A stretch of 64,000 nucleotides of DNA from Clostridioides difficile (GTDB taxonomy: Bacteria > Bacillota > Clostridia > Peptostreptococcales > Peptostreptococcaceae), in NCBI GenBank assembly GCA_024919175.1, contig CP103804.1, forward strand, positions 2,170,001 through 2,234,000. The letters run 5' to 3'. The notes beneath the pieces are model-generated. The model was given only the letters and a program-made list of their open reading frames with translations, was not told the origin of the DNA and did not search any database. Position 1 is the first letter of the stretch; every line of letters starts with the position of its first letter. Of this stretch, positions 8,423-16,483 are shown piece after piece. Both the position numbers and the translations under genes were made by a program.

Positions 8423-9076
8423 TTAAGTTCTTATGCGAGTTATTATTGGAGTAAAATTATCAACTATATCTATATAGTATTTGCTCAATTCTTCTAAAAT
8501 ATCTTCGCATAAATCGGTGCTGTGACCAAGATTAATTAGAAACTGTTTTGTAAAATACTTTATTACAGATTGAGAAGATATATCGTATTTATGTGAAGTA
8601 TAGACCCTAATTATCTCAGGTTTCATAGCGAGTATACCAATACAAGAAAGTATTAACTCGTCATGTTCTATAGATTCTTTTTCATTAACATATCTTTTCA
8701 TGACCATTTCAGTTACACTTCGTTGATAGCTTAAGATAGCTTCTTCATAAGCTATATCTAAATAAAAGTTTCTATATGCTTTATTTTTTAAAAGAAAACA
8801 AAGGTCAGCATTCATAGCAAGAAAGAACATCATCATTGTACCTTCTTCATGATAGTTATAGATTAAAGATTGCATTTCATCCCTTATATCTTCATATATT
8901 ATAGCACCTATTTCACTTTTACTTGAGAAATAATAACTTATTAAGCCTAGATTTATATTGGCTCTTTCTGCAATTTGTCTAGTTGTTGTCTTGTGATAAC
9001 CTTGTTCAAAAAATAATTCTCTAGCAGCACTTATGATACTAGCTTTTGTTTCTTTACCTTTTTCTGATTTTGACAT
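8423..9076 (-). CDS. TetR/AcrR family transcriptional regulator
   Basis: A one-component repressor of about 217 aa. The N-terminal helix-turn-helix reads ELFFEQGYHKTTTRQIAERANINLG-like, followed by the SYYFSSKSEIG recognition and turn region typical of TetR. The rest is an unrelated helical ligand domain. Start choice: the frame also opens at TTG 9103, which overlaps the stop of the symporter gene by four bases (TTGA). ATG 9076 begins right before the conserved region and is preferred, although its ribosome-binding site is weak. It is downstream of and co-directional with the symporter, so it probably senses that transporter's substrate. A palindrome before the symporter (10539-10554) is a candidate operator. 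Confidence 0.85.
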   Translation of the reverse strand: MSKSEKGKETKASIISAARELFFEQGYHKTTTRQIAERANINLGLISYYFSSKSEIGAIIYEDIRDEMQSLIYNYHEEGTMMMFFLAMNADLCFLLKNKAYRNFYLDIAYEEAILSYQRSVTEMVMKRYVNEKESIEHDELILSCIGILAMKPEIIRVYTSHKYDISSQSVIKYFTKQFLINLGHSTDLCEDILEELSKYYIDIVDNFTPIITRIRT

Positions 9077-9099
9077 GTTTACTGTGTATACCTTTCTTT

Positions 9100-10464
9100 T
9101 CAATCTTTTTTTGAAAATTTGCTAACTATAAATATCGTAACCGAACCACCTATTATAGGTACTAGAATTCTGTCAAAGACAGTAAGTATGCCAATCATAT
9201 TTAAAAATGCTAATATTGCACTTACTATAACAGCACAGATTGCTCCTTTTTTTGTAGCACCTTTCCAAGAAAGACCAATGACAAATGGTGCAAATATTAC
9301 GCCTGTACATAATGGTGCTGGCCAAAATAATAGTTCTAATAAACTGTCAAACTTGAGTGCTATAACTGCTCCTATTATAGCTGTTAAAGCTGAAGCAATT
9401 TGAGAGTATTTAAGAGCATTTTTTAAATCATTAAACTCTACATTAGGATGTAATAATTTATTGTAAATATCTCTTGATATTATGGCACTCATGGAGGTCA
9501 TTAATGAATCAGCAGTAGACATTATGGCAGCTAATATAGCAGCTAAGAATAATATAGAAATTAAAGGAGGTAGAGTTGTTGATATCATTTGAGGTAAAAC
9601 CTGAACAGATGATATATTTGGAAATAAACTACCACCAATAGCTCCAATTATGCCTATAGGGAAAGCAAGAAATAATAGTATAAATCCTGCAATGACACTG
9701 CTTTTAACTGCATTTTTAGCATTATCAGCACATTGGTATCTCAAAAAACTTTCATAAGAAAATATTGAGCCTAAAACCAATGGTAAAACTGTATACATAA
9801 AATCACTAAGCGACTTATTTCCTGGGAAGAATGGTTCTTTTACCATTGATTGTAACATAAGTAAAGGGTTGTCGCCAACTAATTTTAAGCTTATATAAGC
9901 CACTATTGGTAAAAATACTACACAAATAGCAAGTTGAATAAATGCTGACACTGCAACTCCCCACATTCCTGATGCATAAGTATATATAATGATTACTATG
10001 ACTCCTACAATTACTGCTATATCATAGGGAATACCAAATGCAGTTGATACAGAACCAAAAGATATTAATTGACTGCCCATGATAGCCAATATTGATATTG
10101 GTGTTACAAGACATTGATAAGCTCTTAAGAATATACTATGGCCATATCTAGTTTCGATATAATCAGCAGGTGTTATATCACAGGATAGACTTCTTAATTT
10201 TCCTGCAAAAAATGCATTTATAAAACAGGCTAAAGCCGCACCTATAGTAGAGTACATACCAACCCATAGTCCTCTTTCGGCTCCCCACTGAACTCCACCA
10301 ACCAAGCATCCTCCACCAAAAGATGTAGCAGCAATAGTTGCGGCGAGTATGGGCAAAGGAAGATTTCTACCCGCAATTAAGAAATCAGATGCTGTTTTAA
10401 CTTTTTTAGAAAAATAAAAACCAATCCATATGTACACTGCACACGTAGCAATTAAAAGTAACAT
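9100..10464 (-). CDS. Sodium:solute symporter (SSS family)
   Basis: A 454-aa membrane protein with about 12-13 hydrophobic helices, matching the SSS family (PF00474; PutP/SglT fold). Recognisable elements are FLIAGRNLPLPILAATIAAT near the N-terminus, the YIETRYG segment, and ILAAIMSTADSLMTSMSAIISRDIY, the family signature around the sodium site. It imports an organic solute with Na+; the substrate is unknown. The ATG follows AAGGAG. It forms a two-gene unit with the TetR regulator, whose frame overlaps or almost touches its stop. Confidence 0.88.
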   Translation of the reverse strand: MLLLIATCAVYIWIGFYFSKKVKTASDFLIAGRNLPLPILAATIAATSFGGGCLVGGVQWGAERGLWVGMYSTIGAALACFINAFFAGKLRSLSCDITPADYIETRYGHSIFLRAYQCLVTPISILAIMGSQLISFGSVSTAFGIPYDIAVIVGVIVIIIYTYASGMWGVAVSAFIQLAICVVFLPIVAYISLKLVGDNPLLMLQSMVKEPFFPGNKSLSDFMYTVLPLVLGSIFSYESFLRYQCADNAKNAVKSSVIAGFILLFLAFPIGIIGAIGGSLFPNISSVQVLPQMISTTLPPLISILFLAAILAAIMSTADSLMTSMSAIISRDIYNKLLHPNVEFNDLKNALKYSQIASALTAIIGAVIALKFDSLLELLFWPAPLCTGVIFAPFVIGLSWKGATKKGAICAVIVSAILAFLNMIGILTVFDRILVPIIGGSVTIFIVSKFSKKD

Positions 10465-10538
10465 AATTTTTTCTCCTTATATAATATTTTTAAAATAAAA
10501 TTTATAAAATATATTTAAAATATATTTTATATAAAAAT

Positions 10539-10554
10539 AAAACAATATTGTTTT
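10539..10554. promoter_or_regulatory. Candidate TetR operator upstream of symporter
   Basis: AAAACAATATTGTTTT is a perfect 16-bp palindrome about 75 bp before the symporter start. The adjacent TetR gene makes it a reasonable operator, but binding is not shown. Confidence 0.4.
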
Positions 10555-10975
10555 TAACTGGTTTTGGATTAGTGTAGCTACAATAATTTAACACATGATG
10601 TTGTGTAAAAGTTAGATAAAATGAGAAAATTGAAAATTCTGAATTTAAAATTTATGATAATGTTTATTTGATATATTCTTTTTGTAATTGTAACATGCTT
10701 TTATCTTTAAATCAATAGTACATGTATAAAAATAAAAGGAGTTTAAAATCTAAAAAGTTATTTTTAATATCTTATTGTAGTATAAAAATAAAATGTAAAA
10801 ATTATTCTTGAATAAAATTATAATAATTTAAATAGACTTAGAATTTGATAAAATAATTAAAAATACATAATTTAATGACATTTTACAGGTATTTTCTAAT
10901 AAAAAATGGATTTAAATTAAGTAAAAATAGCTTTTTAATTTATCTAAATAGTAAAAAAATAAAAACAAAAAGTGT

Positions 10976-11004
10976 TTGACAATTGCGAATTTTGAGAATA
11001 TAAT
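10976..11004 (+). promoter_or_regulatory. Full-consensus sigma-A promoter of the amino-acid oxidation cluster
   Basis: TTGACA (10976-10981), a 17-bp spacer and TATAAT (10999-11004). Transcription from about 11011 would give a 115-nt leader before the transporter gene. Confidence 0.75.
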
Positions 11005-11124
11005 TAAATTAAAATTATACACATATAAAAAAATAACTCGAATCACATAAAATATAAAATTGGATTCGAAACTTAAAATATTATACGTGAATAATAAAAA
11101 AGATTCTATTAAGGAGGGGTAGAT

Positions 11125-12555
11125 GTGAGTAGTCAAGAAAGCAAACCAAAAGGAAACCTTATATCAAACTTTAGAGATGATATGAGAGACCCTAAAAAGA
11201 GAGCAGTATATACTTACTCAGGTTCTATAAATTTGGCATATAATTTTATAGGCTACTTTGTATCAACAGTAACAAATATATTTTTAACTGATGTAGCAAA
11301 GCTTGGGGTAATTATGGCAGGTGGTATGCAAATTGTACAATCTTTCATAAAAATGGCTATTGCTCCTATAACAGGGACAGTATTTGACAAACAGCCATTT
11401 AAAAAAGGAAAATATTATCCTTGGCTTAGGTATGCACCTGCAGCATTAGCACTAACATATGGAGTATTTTTCATAGTTCCATTAATGAAAATAAGTCCAA
11501 CATTACTTTTACCTTTAATGACAGCATTGTTGTTAATAGCATCTTGTGCTCAACAAGTAGTTTTCACTATAATCTATGCTATTTACCCTGTGGTTACTAA
11601 AACACCTAGAGACAGAGTTATAGGTTCAACTACTACAAATATATTCAAAGAAGTTGGTAAATTTTTAGTAGGTTTTTCATATCCGTTATTATTAGTTTTA
11701 TTTGCAGATGTACTAGGTGGAGAAGGAATGGGTTACTTAGGTACTTATTTATTCTTTGCAGTAGGTTGTCTTTTAGTATTTTGGTTTTCTTCAACAGAGA
11801 TAATAAAGTCTGGAGCAGAAGCTGAAGTACTTCAAAAAGAAGAAAAACCAAAAATTAAATCAAGTGAAATGCTAAAAGCTTTATTTACTAATGTACCACT
11901 TATGATGGCATTCTGTTTAGAGTTTCTTATATGTATAAGATCTATAGGGCTAGGACCTTTAGCTCCTTATTACTTCAAGTATGTAATAGAAGATGAACGT
12001 GGTCTAGCAGTATTTTTAGCAATAATGCCTTTGGTAAGTGTAGGATTTATGTTTTTCGCACCAGTATTTATAAGAATTTGTAAAGAACAAAAATTAGCTT
12101 CAATAATTTCTTTCTCTATATGTGCATTATGTCACTTGTTAGTTGCATGGACTCCTTGGGGAAGAACAACTTTAGGTGTAACTATGCTACTGGCAATTGG
12201 TGGAGGTTTCTCAAATGTAGTGTCAATAATAAATCTTAACTTCTTTGCAGGTTCTTGTGATTATGGACACTGGAAATCAGGGAAAGATTTACCAGGTTTA
12301 AGTATGTCACTATATCCAGTTGCAATACAAGTAGGTGTATTACTTGCGACTACTATAAGAACAATTTTGATGAATTCAATGGGATACCAAGCTGATATGG
12401 TAGTTACAGCGGCAGTTAAAACAGGTTTTATAAATATGATTTCTTACTCTATGGCAATACCTTTAATAATAGCCATTGTTATAGCAATCTTATATCCAGT
12501 AAGTGATAAAAAGTTAAATCAAATAAGAGAAGAATTAAATCAAAGAAATGCCTAA
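11125..12555 (+). CDS. GPH-type MFS transporter
   Basis: A 476-aa transporter with 12 predicted membrane helices. It fits the glycoside-pentoside-hexuronide/cation symporter branch of the major facilitator superfamily, with YNFIGYFVSTVTNIFLTDVA at the N-terminus and internal DKQPFKKGKYYPWLRYAP, the conserved inter-helix loop. GPH members usually import sugars with a cation. Here the neighbours degrade amino or keto acids, so an amino-acid-derived substrate is possible. The start is GTG, well placed behind GGAGGGG; the overlapping ATG is out of frame. It is first in the cluster after a consensus promoter, 99 bp before the aminotransferase gene. Confidence 0.85.
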   Translation: MSSQESKPKGNLISNFRDDMRDPKKRAVYTYSGSINLAYNFIGYFVSTVTNIFLTDVAKLGVIMAGGMQIVQSFIKMAIAPITGTVFDKQPFKKGKYYPWLRYAPAALALTYGVFFIVPLMKISPTLLLPLMTALLLIASCAQQVVFTIIYAIYPVVTKTPRDRVIGSTTTNIFKEVGKFLVGFSYPLLLVLFADVLGGEGMGYLGTYLFFAVGCLLVFWFSSTEIIKSGAEAEVLQKEEKPKIKSSEMLKALFTNVPLMMAFCLEFLICIRSIGLGPLAPYYFKYVIEDERGLAVFLAIMPLVSVGFMFFAPVFIRICKEQKLASIISFSICALCHLLVAWTPWGRTTLGVTMLLAIGGGFSNVVSIINLNFFAGSCDYGHWKSGKDLPGLSMSLYPVAIQVGVLLATTIRTILMNSMGYQADMVVTAAVKTGFINMISYSMAIPLIIAIVIAILYPVSDKKLNQIREELNQRNA

Positions 12556-12654
12556 TAAAAAATTTGAATAAATGACTGAGTTTAGTTGTTAGGGCAAGTA
12601 GACGCAATAGCGTTTATATAAATGAAAATACATATACAGAGGGGGCTTTTAAAA

Positions 12655-13758
12655 ATGATAGAAAAATTATTGAGAAATACAGTAAAAGAATTACATCAAT
12701 ATGTTCCAGGTGAACCAATAGAAAAAGTAAAAGAAAAATATGGTGTAAAAGAAATAATAAAACTAGCTTCAAATGAAAATCCTCTAGGTCCATCACCAAA
12801 AGCAATGGAAGCTATGATTGAAATGTTAAAACAAGGTCAACTTTATCCAGAGCCAGAAGCTAATGAACTTAGAAGAAAATTGGCTGAAAAATTGGATTTA
12901 AAACCAGAAAACTTTATTGTTGCTAATGGTGCGGATAACGTTATCACGCTAATAGGTGAAGCCTTTATAAATAGAGGAGATGAAGTTATATACTGTGACC
13001 CAACATTCCCATCTTATAGAACAGCAACTGTTAAAAATGAAGGGATACCAGTAGAAGTACCTTTAACAGAGGATTATAAGTATGATTTGCAAGGTATATT
13101 AGATAAGATTACAGACAAAACAAAATTAATATGTGTATGTAATCCTAATAACCCAACAGGAACAATTGTAGATGATAAAGAGTTAGAAGAATTTTTAAAG
13201 AAAGTCCCTGAAGATATTATAACTATATTGGATGAGGCATATATAGAATTTTTAACAGTGCCTAATTATGTAGATGGTCTTAAGTATGTAAGAGAAAATT
13301 ACAATGTAATAGTAACAAGAACTTTCTCTAAAATATATGGTCTTGCAGGGCTTAGAGTAGGATATGGTATTGCTAAAGATGAGATAATAAGAACTTTATT
13401 TACAGTAAAAGAACCTTTCTCTGCTAATCGTGTTGCGATAAGTGGAGCAACAGCAGCACTTGATGATGAAGAATTTATAAAGAAAACATATGAGTTAAAT
13501 AGAGCTGGAATGGCCTATTTCAAAGATGAGTTCACAAAAATGGGATTTGATGTTGTAGATTCACAATCAAACTTCCTTTATGTAGATATGAAAACAGATA
13601 TACCTAAATTATTTGAGGATTTAAAACAAAGAGGTTTTGTAATAAGACCAAATGCTACACATGCACGTGTAAGTATTGGAACTATGGAAGAAAACAAGAA
13701 GTTTGTAGCAGTTTTAAAAGATATATTAAATCTTAAAGAAGAGCCAAGTATTGGCTAA
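12655..13758 (+). CDS. hisC: PLP aminotransferase, histidinol-phosphate aminotransferase family
   Basis: A class I/II fold aminotransferase of 367 aa. HisC-family features are NENPLGPSP near residue 40, the NPNNPTGT motif, DEAYIEF, and the PLP lysine K226 in TFSKIYGLAGLRVGYG. Sequence family says HisC, which converts imidazole-acetol phosphate and glutamate to histidinol phosphate and 2-oxoglutarate. Many HisC-like enzymes instead act on aromatic amino acids. It sits directly upstream of a 2-oxoacid:ferredoxin oxidoreductase, so a catabolic role producing the 2-oxoacid is likely. ATG 12655 is chosen because AGAGGGGG lies nine bases before it; upstream in-frame ATG 12622 has no such site. Confidence 0.85.
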   Translation: MIEKLLRNTVKELHQYVPGEPIEKVKEKYGVKEIIKLASNENPLGPSPKAMEAMIEMLKQGQLYPEPEANELRRKLAEKLDLKPENFIVANGADNVITLIGEAFINRGDEVIYCDPTFPSYRTATVKNEGIPVEVPLTEDYKYDLQGILDKITDKTKLICVCNPNNPTGTIVDDKELEEFLKKVPEDIITILDEAYIEFLTVPNYVDGLKYVRENYNVIVTRTFSKIYGLAGLRVGYGIAKDEIIRTLFTVKEPFSANRVAISGATAALDDEEFIKKTYELNRAGMAYFKDEFTKMGFDVVDSQSNFLYVDMKTDIPKLFEDLKQRGFVIRPNATHARVSIGTMEENKKFVAVLKDILNLKEEPSIG

Positions 13759-13790
13759 TAGATAGAAATATTACGAAATGGGGTGTAACT

Positions 13791-14009
13791 ATGAGTTTAA
13801 AAATAAACGCAGAGAGATGTAAAAGTTGTGAATACTGCGTTATATCTTGTAAAAAAGGAGCATTAAAAATATCCGATAATATAAACACAGAAGGATATAC
13901 TCATGTAGAAGTCGATGAAAGTAAATGCATACTTTGTGGAATTTGTTATCAAGTATGTCCAGATAATGTATTTGAAATAATTAAAGAAGAAGCATGTCAA
14001 GAAGCTTAA
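13791..14009 (+). CDS. 2-oxoacid:ferredoxin oxidoreductase, ferredoxin-like delta subunit
   Basis: A 72-aa two-[4Fe-4S] ferredoxin domain. Two complete CxxCxxCxxxC motifs are visible, CKSCEYCVISC and CILCGICYQVC, the second followed by the usual proline. It is the electron-carrying delta subunit (KorD/VorD type), moving electrons from the TPP subunit to soluble ferredoxin. It starts 32 bp after hisC and precedes the alpha subunit by 16 bp, so it is part of one transcript. Confidence 0.9.
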   Translation: MSLKINAERCKSCEYCVISCKKGALKISDNINTEGYTHVEVDESKCILCGICYQVCPDNVFEIIKEEACQEA

Positions 14010-14025
14010 AAGGAGTTGGGAGAAT

Positions 14026-15075
14026 ATGAAAAAAATGTGGAAGGGGAACCACGCCATTGCAGAAGCAGCTCTAAGAGGTGGTTGTGAATTTTATGCAGGA
14101 TATCCAATCACACCACAAACAGAGGTAATGGAATTTTTATCACATAGAATGTCTGAACTTGGAAGAACTTTTATACAATCTGAAAATGAAATGGCTGCTA
14201 TATACATGGTATATGGAGCATATGCAAGTGGAATGAGGTCTATGACTAGTTCTTCAGGACCAGGAATATCTTTAAAACAAGAAGGAATCTCATATTTATG
14301 TGCAAATCACTACCCTTGTGTAATTGTAAATGTGCAAAGATGGGGGCCTGGTCTTGGTTCACTAGATTCAGCACAAACAGACTATTTAAGAGATACTAGA
14401 GGGGGAGGAAATGGAGATTATCATTTAATAGTTTATGCACCAAATAGTATTCAAGAAACTGTAGATTTAATGTATAACTCATTTGATGTAGCGGAGAAAT
14501 ATAGAGTGCCTGTTGAAATTTTGACAGAAGCAGCTTTAGGTCAAATGATGGAGCCAGTAGAGTTTCCTGAATTTAAGAGAAGAGAAGAAGACTTAGGTTG
14601 GACTTATGATGGAAGTAATAGAGACCATGCAAAAGTTCCAGATAATCAAAAACCAGCTTTTTGTATGGAAAAGCGTATGAGAATAACTGAAAATGAACAA
14701 CAATGGGAAGATTATCAAGTTGAAGATGCAGAATATGTGTTTGTAGCGTTCGGTATACCATCAAGAACAACTATGAATGCTGTTAGAAGACTTAGAGAGC
14801 AAGGCGAAAAAGTTGGAATAATAAGACCAATAACAGTGTGGCCTTTCCCATATAAAGCATTTGAAAAGGTAAATAAAGATGTAAAAGGATTTATCTCAGT
14901 TGAGTCAACTGATACAGGTCAGTTAGTAGAGGATGTTGCATTAGCTTCAAAGAAAATATGCAAAGAAAATGTACCCGTTTATGGATTATTTAGTGGAAAT
15001 CATATACCAAAAACACTACAAGTAATGGACACTTACAGCAAAATAAAATCTGGCGAAATTAAGGAGGTGTTCTAA
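14026..15075 (+). CDS. 2-oxoacid:ferredoxin oxidoreductase alpha subunit
   Basis: A 349-aa subunit of the KorA/VorA kind. The N-terminal segment GNHAIAEAALRGGCEFYAGYPITPQTEVME is the pyrimidine-binding TPP domain start of the family, and IQSENEMAAIYMVYGA and the SSGPGISL loop follow. The C-terminal half is the transketolase C-like domain. With the beta, gamma and delta subunits it decarboxylates a 2-oxoacid to acyl-CoA and CO2 while reducing ferredoxin. Whether 2-oxoglutarate or branched/aromatic oxoacids are used is not visible in sequence. AAGGAG precedes the ATG, and the next gene follows after one base. Confidence 0.92.
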   Translation: MKKMWKGNHAIAEAALRGGCEFYAGYPITPQTEVMEFLSHRMSELGRTFIQSENEMAAIYMVYGAYASGMRSMTSSSGPGISLKQEGISYLCANHYPCVIVNVQRWGPGLGSLDSAQTDYLRDTRGGGNGDYHLIVYAPNSIQETVDLMYNSFDVAEKYRVPVEILTEAALGQMMEPVEFPEFKRREEDLGWTYDGSNRDHAKVPDNQKPAFCMEKRMRITENEQQWEDYQVEDAEYVFVAFGIPSRTTMNAVRRLREQGEKVGIIRPITVWPFPYKAFEKVNKDVKGFISVESTDTGQLVEDVALASKKICKENVPVYGLFSGNHIPKTLQVMDTYSKIKSGEIKEVF

Positions 15076-15076
15076 T

Positions 15077-15817
15077 ATGGCTACAGATAGATTAACACCT
15101 AGCATTGTTTCAATACCAAATAAATTTTGCCCAGGTTGTGGTCATGGAATAGTAAACCGTATAATAGCAGAAGTGATAGAAGAGAATGGATATGAAAAAA
15201 ATCATGTATTAACTTTAGGGGTTGGCTGTGTTTGTAATATGAATTTTAGCTGGAATGGTGATAAGATGCAAACTGCACATGGTAGAGCTTCATCTACAGC
15301 TATAGGAGTTAAAGTAGCACGACCAGATATGTTAGTTATGACTTATCAAGGTGATGGAGATGCATATGTTATAGGTCTTTCTGAAACATTAAACACTGCA
15401 TATAGAAATCATAATGTAACTGTATTTGTAATAAATAACAATAACTTTGCAATGACTGGTGGTCAAATGTCATGGACTACCATGCCAGGTCAAGTTACAA
15501 CAACAAGTGTAAATGGAAGAGATATAAAAACTACTGGTAGCCCATTAAAAGTTCCTGAAATGGTGGCAAATTACTTTGATGTAGCCTATGTAGCGAGAGG
15601 TTCAGTTCATAGCCCAAAAGAAATAATTAATCTAAAAAAATATATAAAAAATGCTATAGAAGCTCAATTAAATGGAGAGGGATATTCATTGGTTGAAATA
15701 TTAGCACCTTGTCCAACCAATTGGGGTGTATCATTAGAAAAATCTATCCAGTGGATGGAAGAAGAAATAGTGCCATATTATGCTCTTGGCGAATTTAAGC
15801 AAAGGGATGGTGAATAG
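15077..15817 (+). CDS. 2-oxoacid:ferredoxin oxidoreductase beta subunit (TPP-binding)
   Basis: A 246-aa catalytic beta subunit. It carries CPGCGHG near the N-terminus and the TPP/Mg2+ motif GDGDAYVIGLSETL followed by VFVINNNNFAMTGGQMS, as in KorB/VorB. The ATG follows AAGGAGG, and the gene is separated by one base from the alpha subunit and two bases from the gamma subunit. This fits tight translational coupling and fixed stoichiometry. Confidence 0.92.
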   Translation: MATDRLTPSIVSIPNKFCPGCGHGIVNRIIAEVIEENGYEKNHVLTLGVGCVCNMNFSWNGDKMQTAHGRASSTAIGVKVARPDMLVMTYQGDGDAYVIGLSETLNTAYRNHNVTVFVINNNNFAMTGGQMSWTTMPGQVTTTSVNGRDIKTTGSPLKVPEMVANYFDVAYVARGSVHSPKEIINLKKYIKNAIEAQLNGEGYSLVEILAPCPTNWGVSLEKSIQWMEEEIVPYYALGEFKQRDGE

Positions 15818-15819
15818 TT

Positions 15820-16359
15820 ATGGAAAAAGAGTTAGTATTTGCAGGATTTGGTGGTCAAGGAGTCTTAACTTTAGGTCTAATTGTGGCTGAATCAGCACTT
15901 GAATTAGGAAAACAAGTTACTTGGATGCCAGCATATGGTCCAACTATGAGAGGTGGAAAAGCATATAGTGTGGTTAAGTTTTCTGATGAGAGTATAGGTG
16001 GACCTGATATGGAAGAAATAGATGTTTTAGTAGCAATGAATAAACCATCCTTAGATTATATGAATTTAGTAAAAGAAGGAGGAACAGTAGTTATCAATAC
16101 ATCTGCGATAGATGAAAATATCGTATTAAGAGAAGATGTAAATGTAGTTAAAATAAATTGTCAGGAATTAGCTCAAAAGGCAAACAATCCAAAAGCAGCA
16201 AATGTAGTAGTTCTTGGAGCATTGATTGCAAAAACAGGATTATTTGAGAAAGAGTTAGCTATAAAAACTATGTGTGATTTCTTTGAAGAAAAAGGAAAAG
16301 GCAAATTTAATATTCAAAATGAAGCAGCATTCATGGAAGGCTATAATAACGCCATTTAA
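15820..16359 (+). CDS. 2-oxoacid:ferredoxin oxidoreductase gamma subunit
   Basis: A 179-aa gamma subunit with the CoA-side domain beginning FAGFGGQGVLTLG, the family hallmark, and PAYGPTMRGGKA further on. It completes the four-subunit delta-alpha-beta-gamma enzyme. It is followed by an unusual inverted-repeat element and then the acyl-CoA synthetase gene. Confidence 0.92.
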   Translation: MEKELVFAGFGGQGVLTLGLIVAESALELGKQVTWMPAYGPTMRGGKAYSVVKFSDESIGGPDMEEIDVLVAMNKPSLDYMNLVKEGGTVVINTSAIDENIVLREDVNVVKINCQELAQKANNPKAANVVVLGALIAKTGLFEKELAIKTMCDFFEEKGKGKFNIQNEAAFMEGYNNAI

Positions 16360-16368
16360 TAAATTACC

Positions 16369-16449
16369 CTTATCTTAAGTGATTCATCTCAAGATTTAAC
16401 AAATCTTAAGTGCCAAGATAAGCTTTATCTTGAGATAGAATTCACTTAA
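16369..16449 (+). repeat. Nested inverted repeats between oxidoreductase and acyl-CoA synthetase genes
   Basis: Outer arms 16374-16395 and 16427-16449 pair over some 21 bases with small bulges (CTTAAGTGA...TCTCAAGAT). Overlapping hairpins exist at 16391-16407 (AAGATT/AATCTT) and 16415-16431 (AAGATAA/TTATCTT). A further pairing, CTTATCTT (16369-16376) with AAGATAAG (16415-16422), competes with both. There is no U-run, so it is probably an RNA processing, stability or switching element within the transcript. Confidence 0.6.
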
Positions 16450-16483
16450 AATCACAACTATAAACATATAGGAGAGTGAATTT

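Larger units (their letters stand above)
10465..11124. other. 660-bp divergent intergenic region, AT-rich, promoters and palindromes only
   Basis: No credible gene is seen here. The left side holds the symporter upstream region with AT palindromes around 10506-10530 and the perfect palindrome AAAACAATATTGTTTT (10539-10554). The right side holds the consensus promoter of the transporter-aminotransferase cluster. A weak inverted repeat TCGAATC/GATTCGA (11038-11044, 11063-11069) lies in the right-hand leader. The middle (10600-10960) is featureless poly-A/T DNA. Confidence 0.6.
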
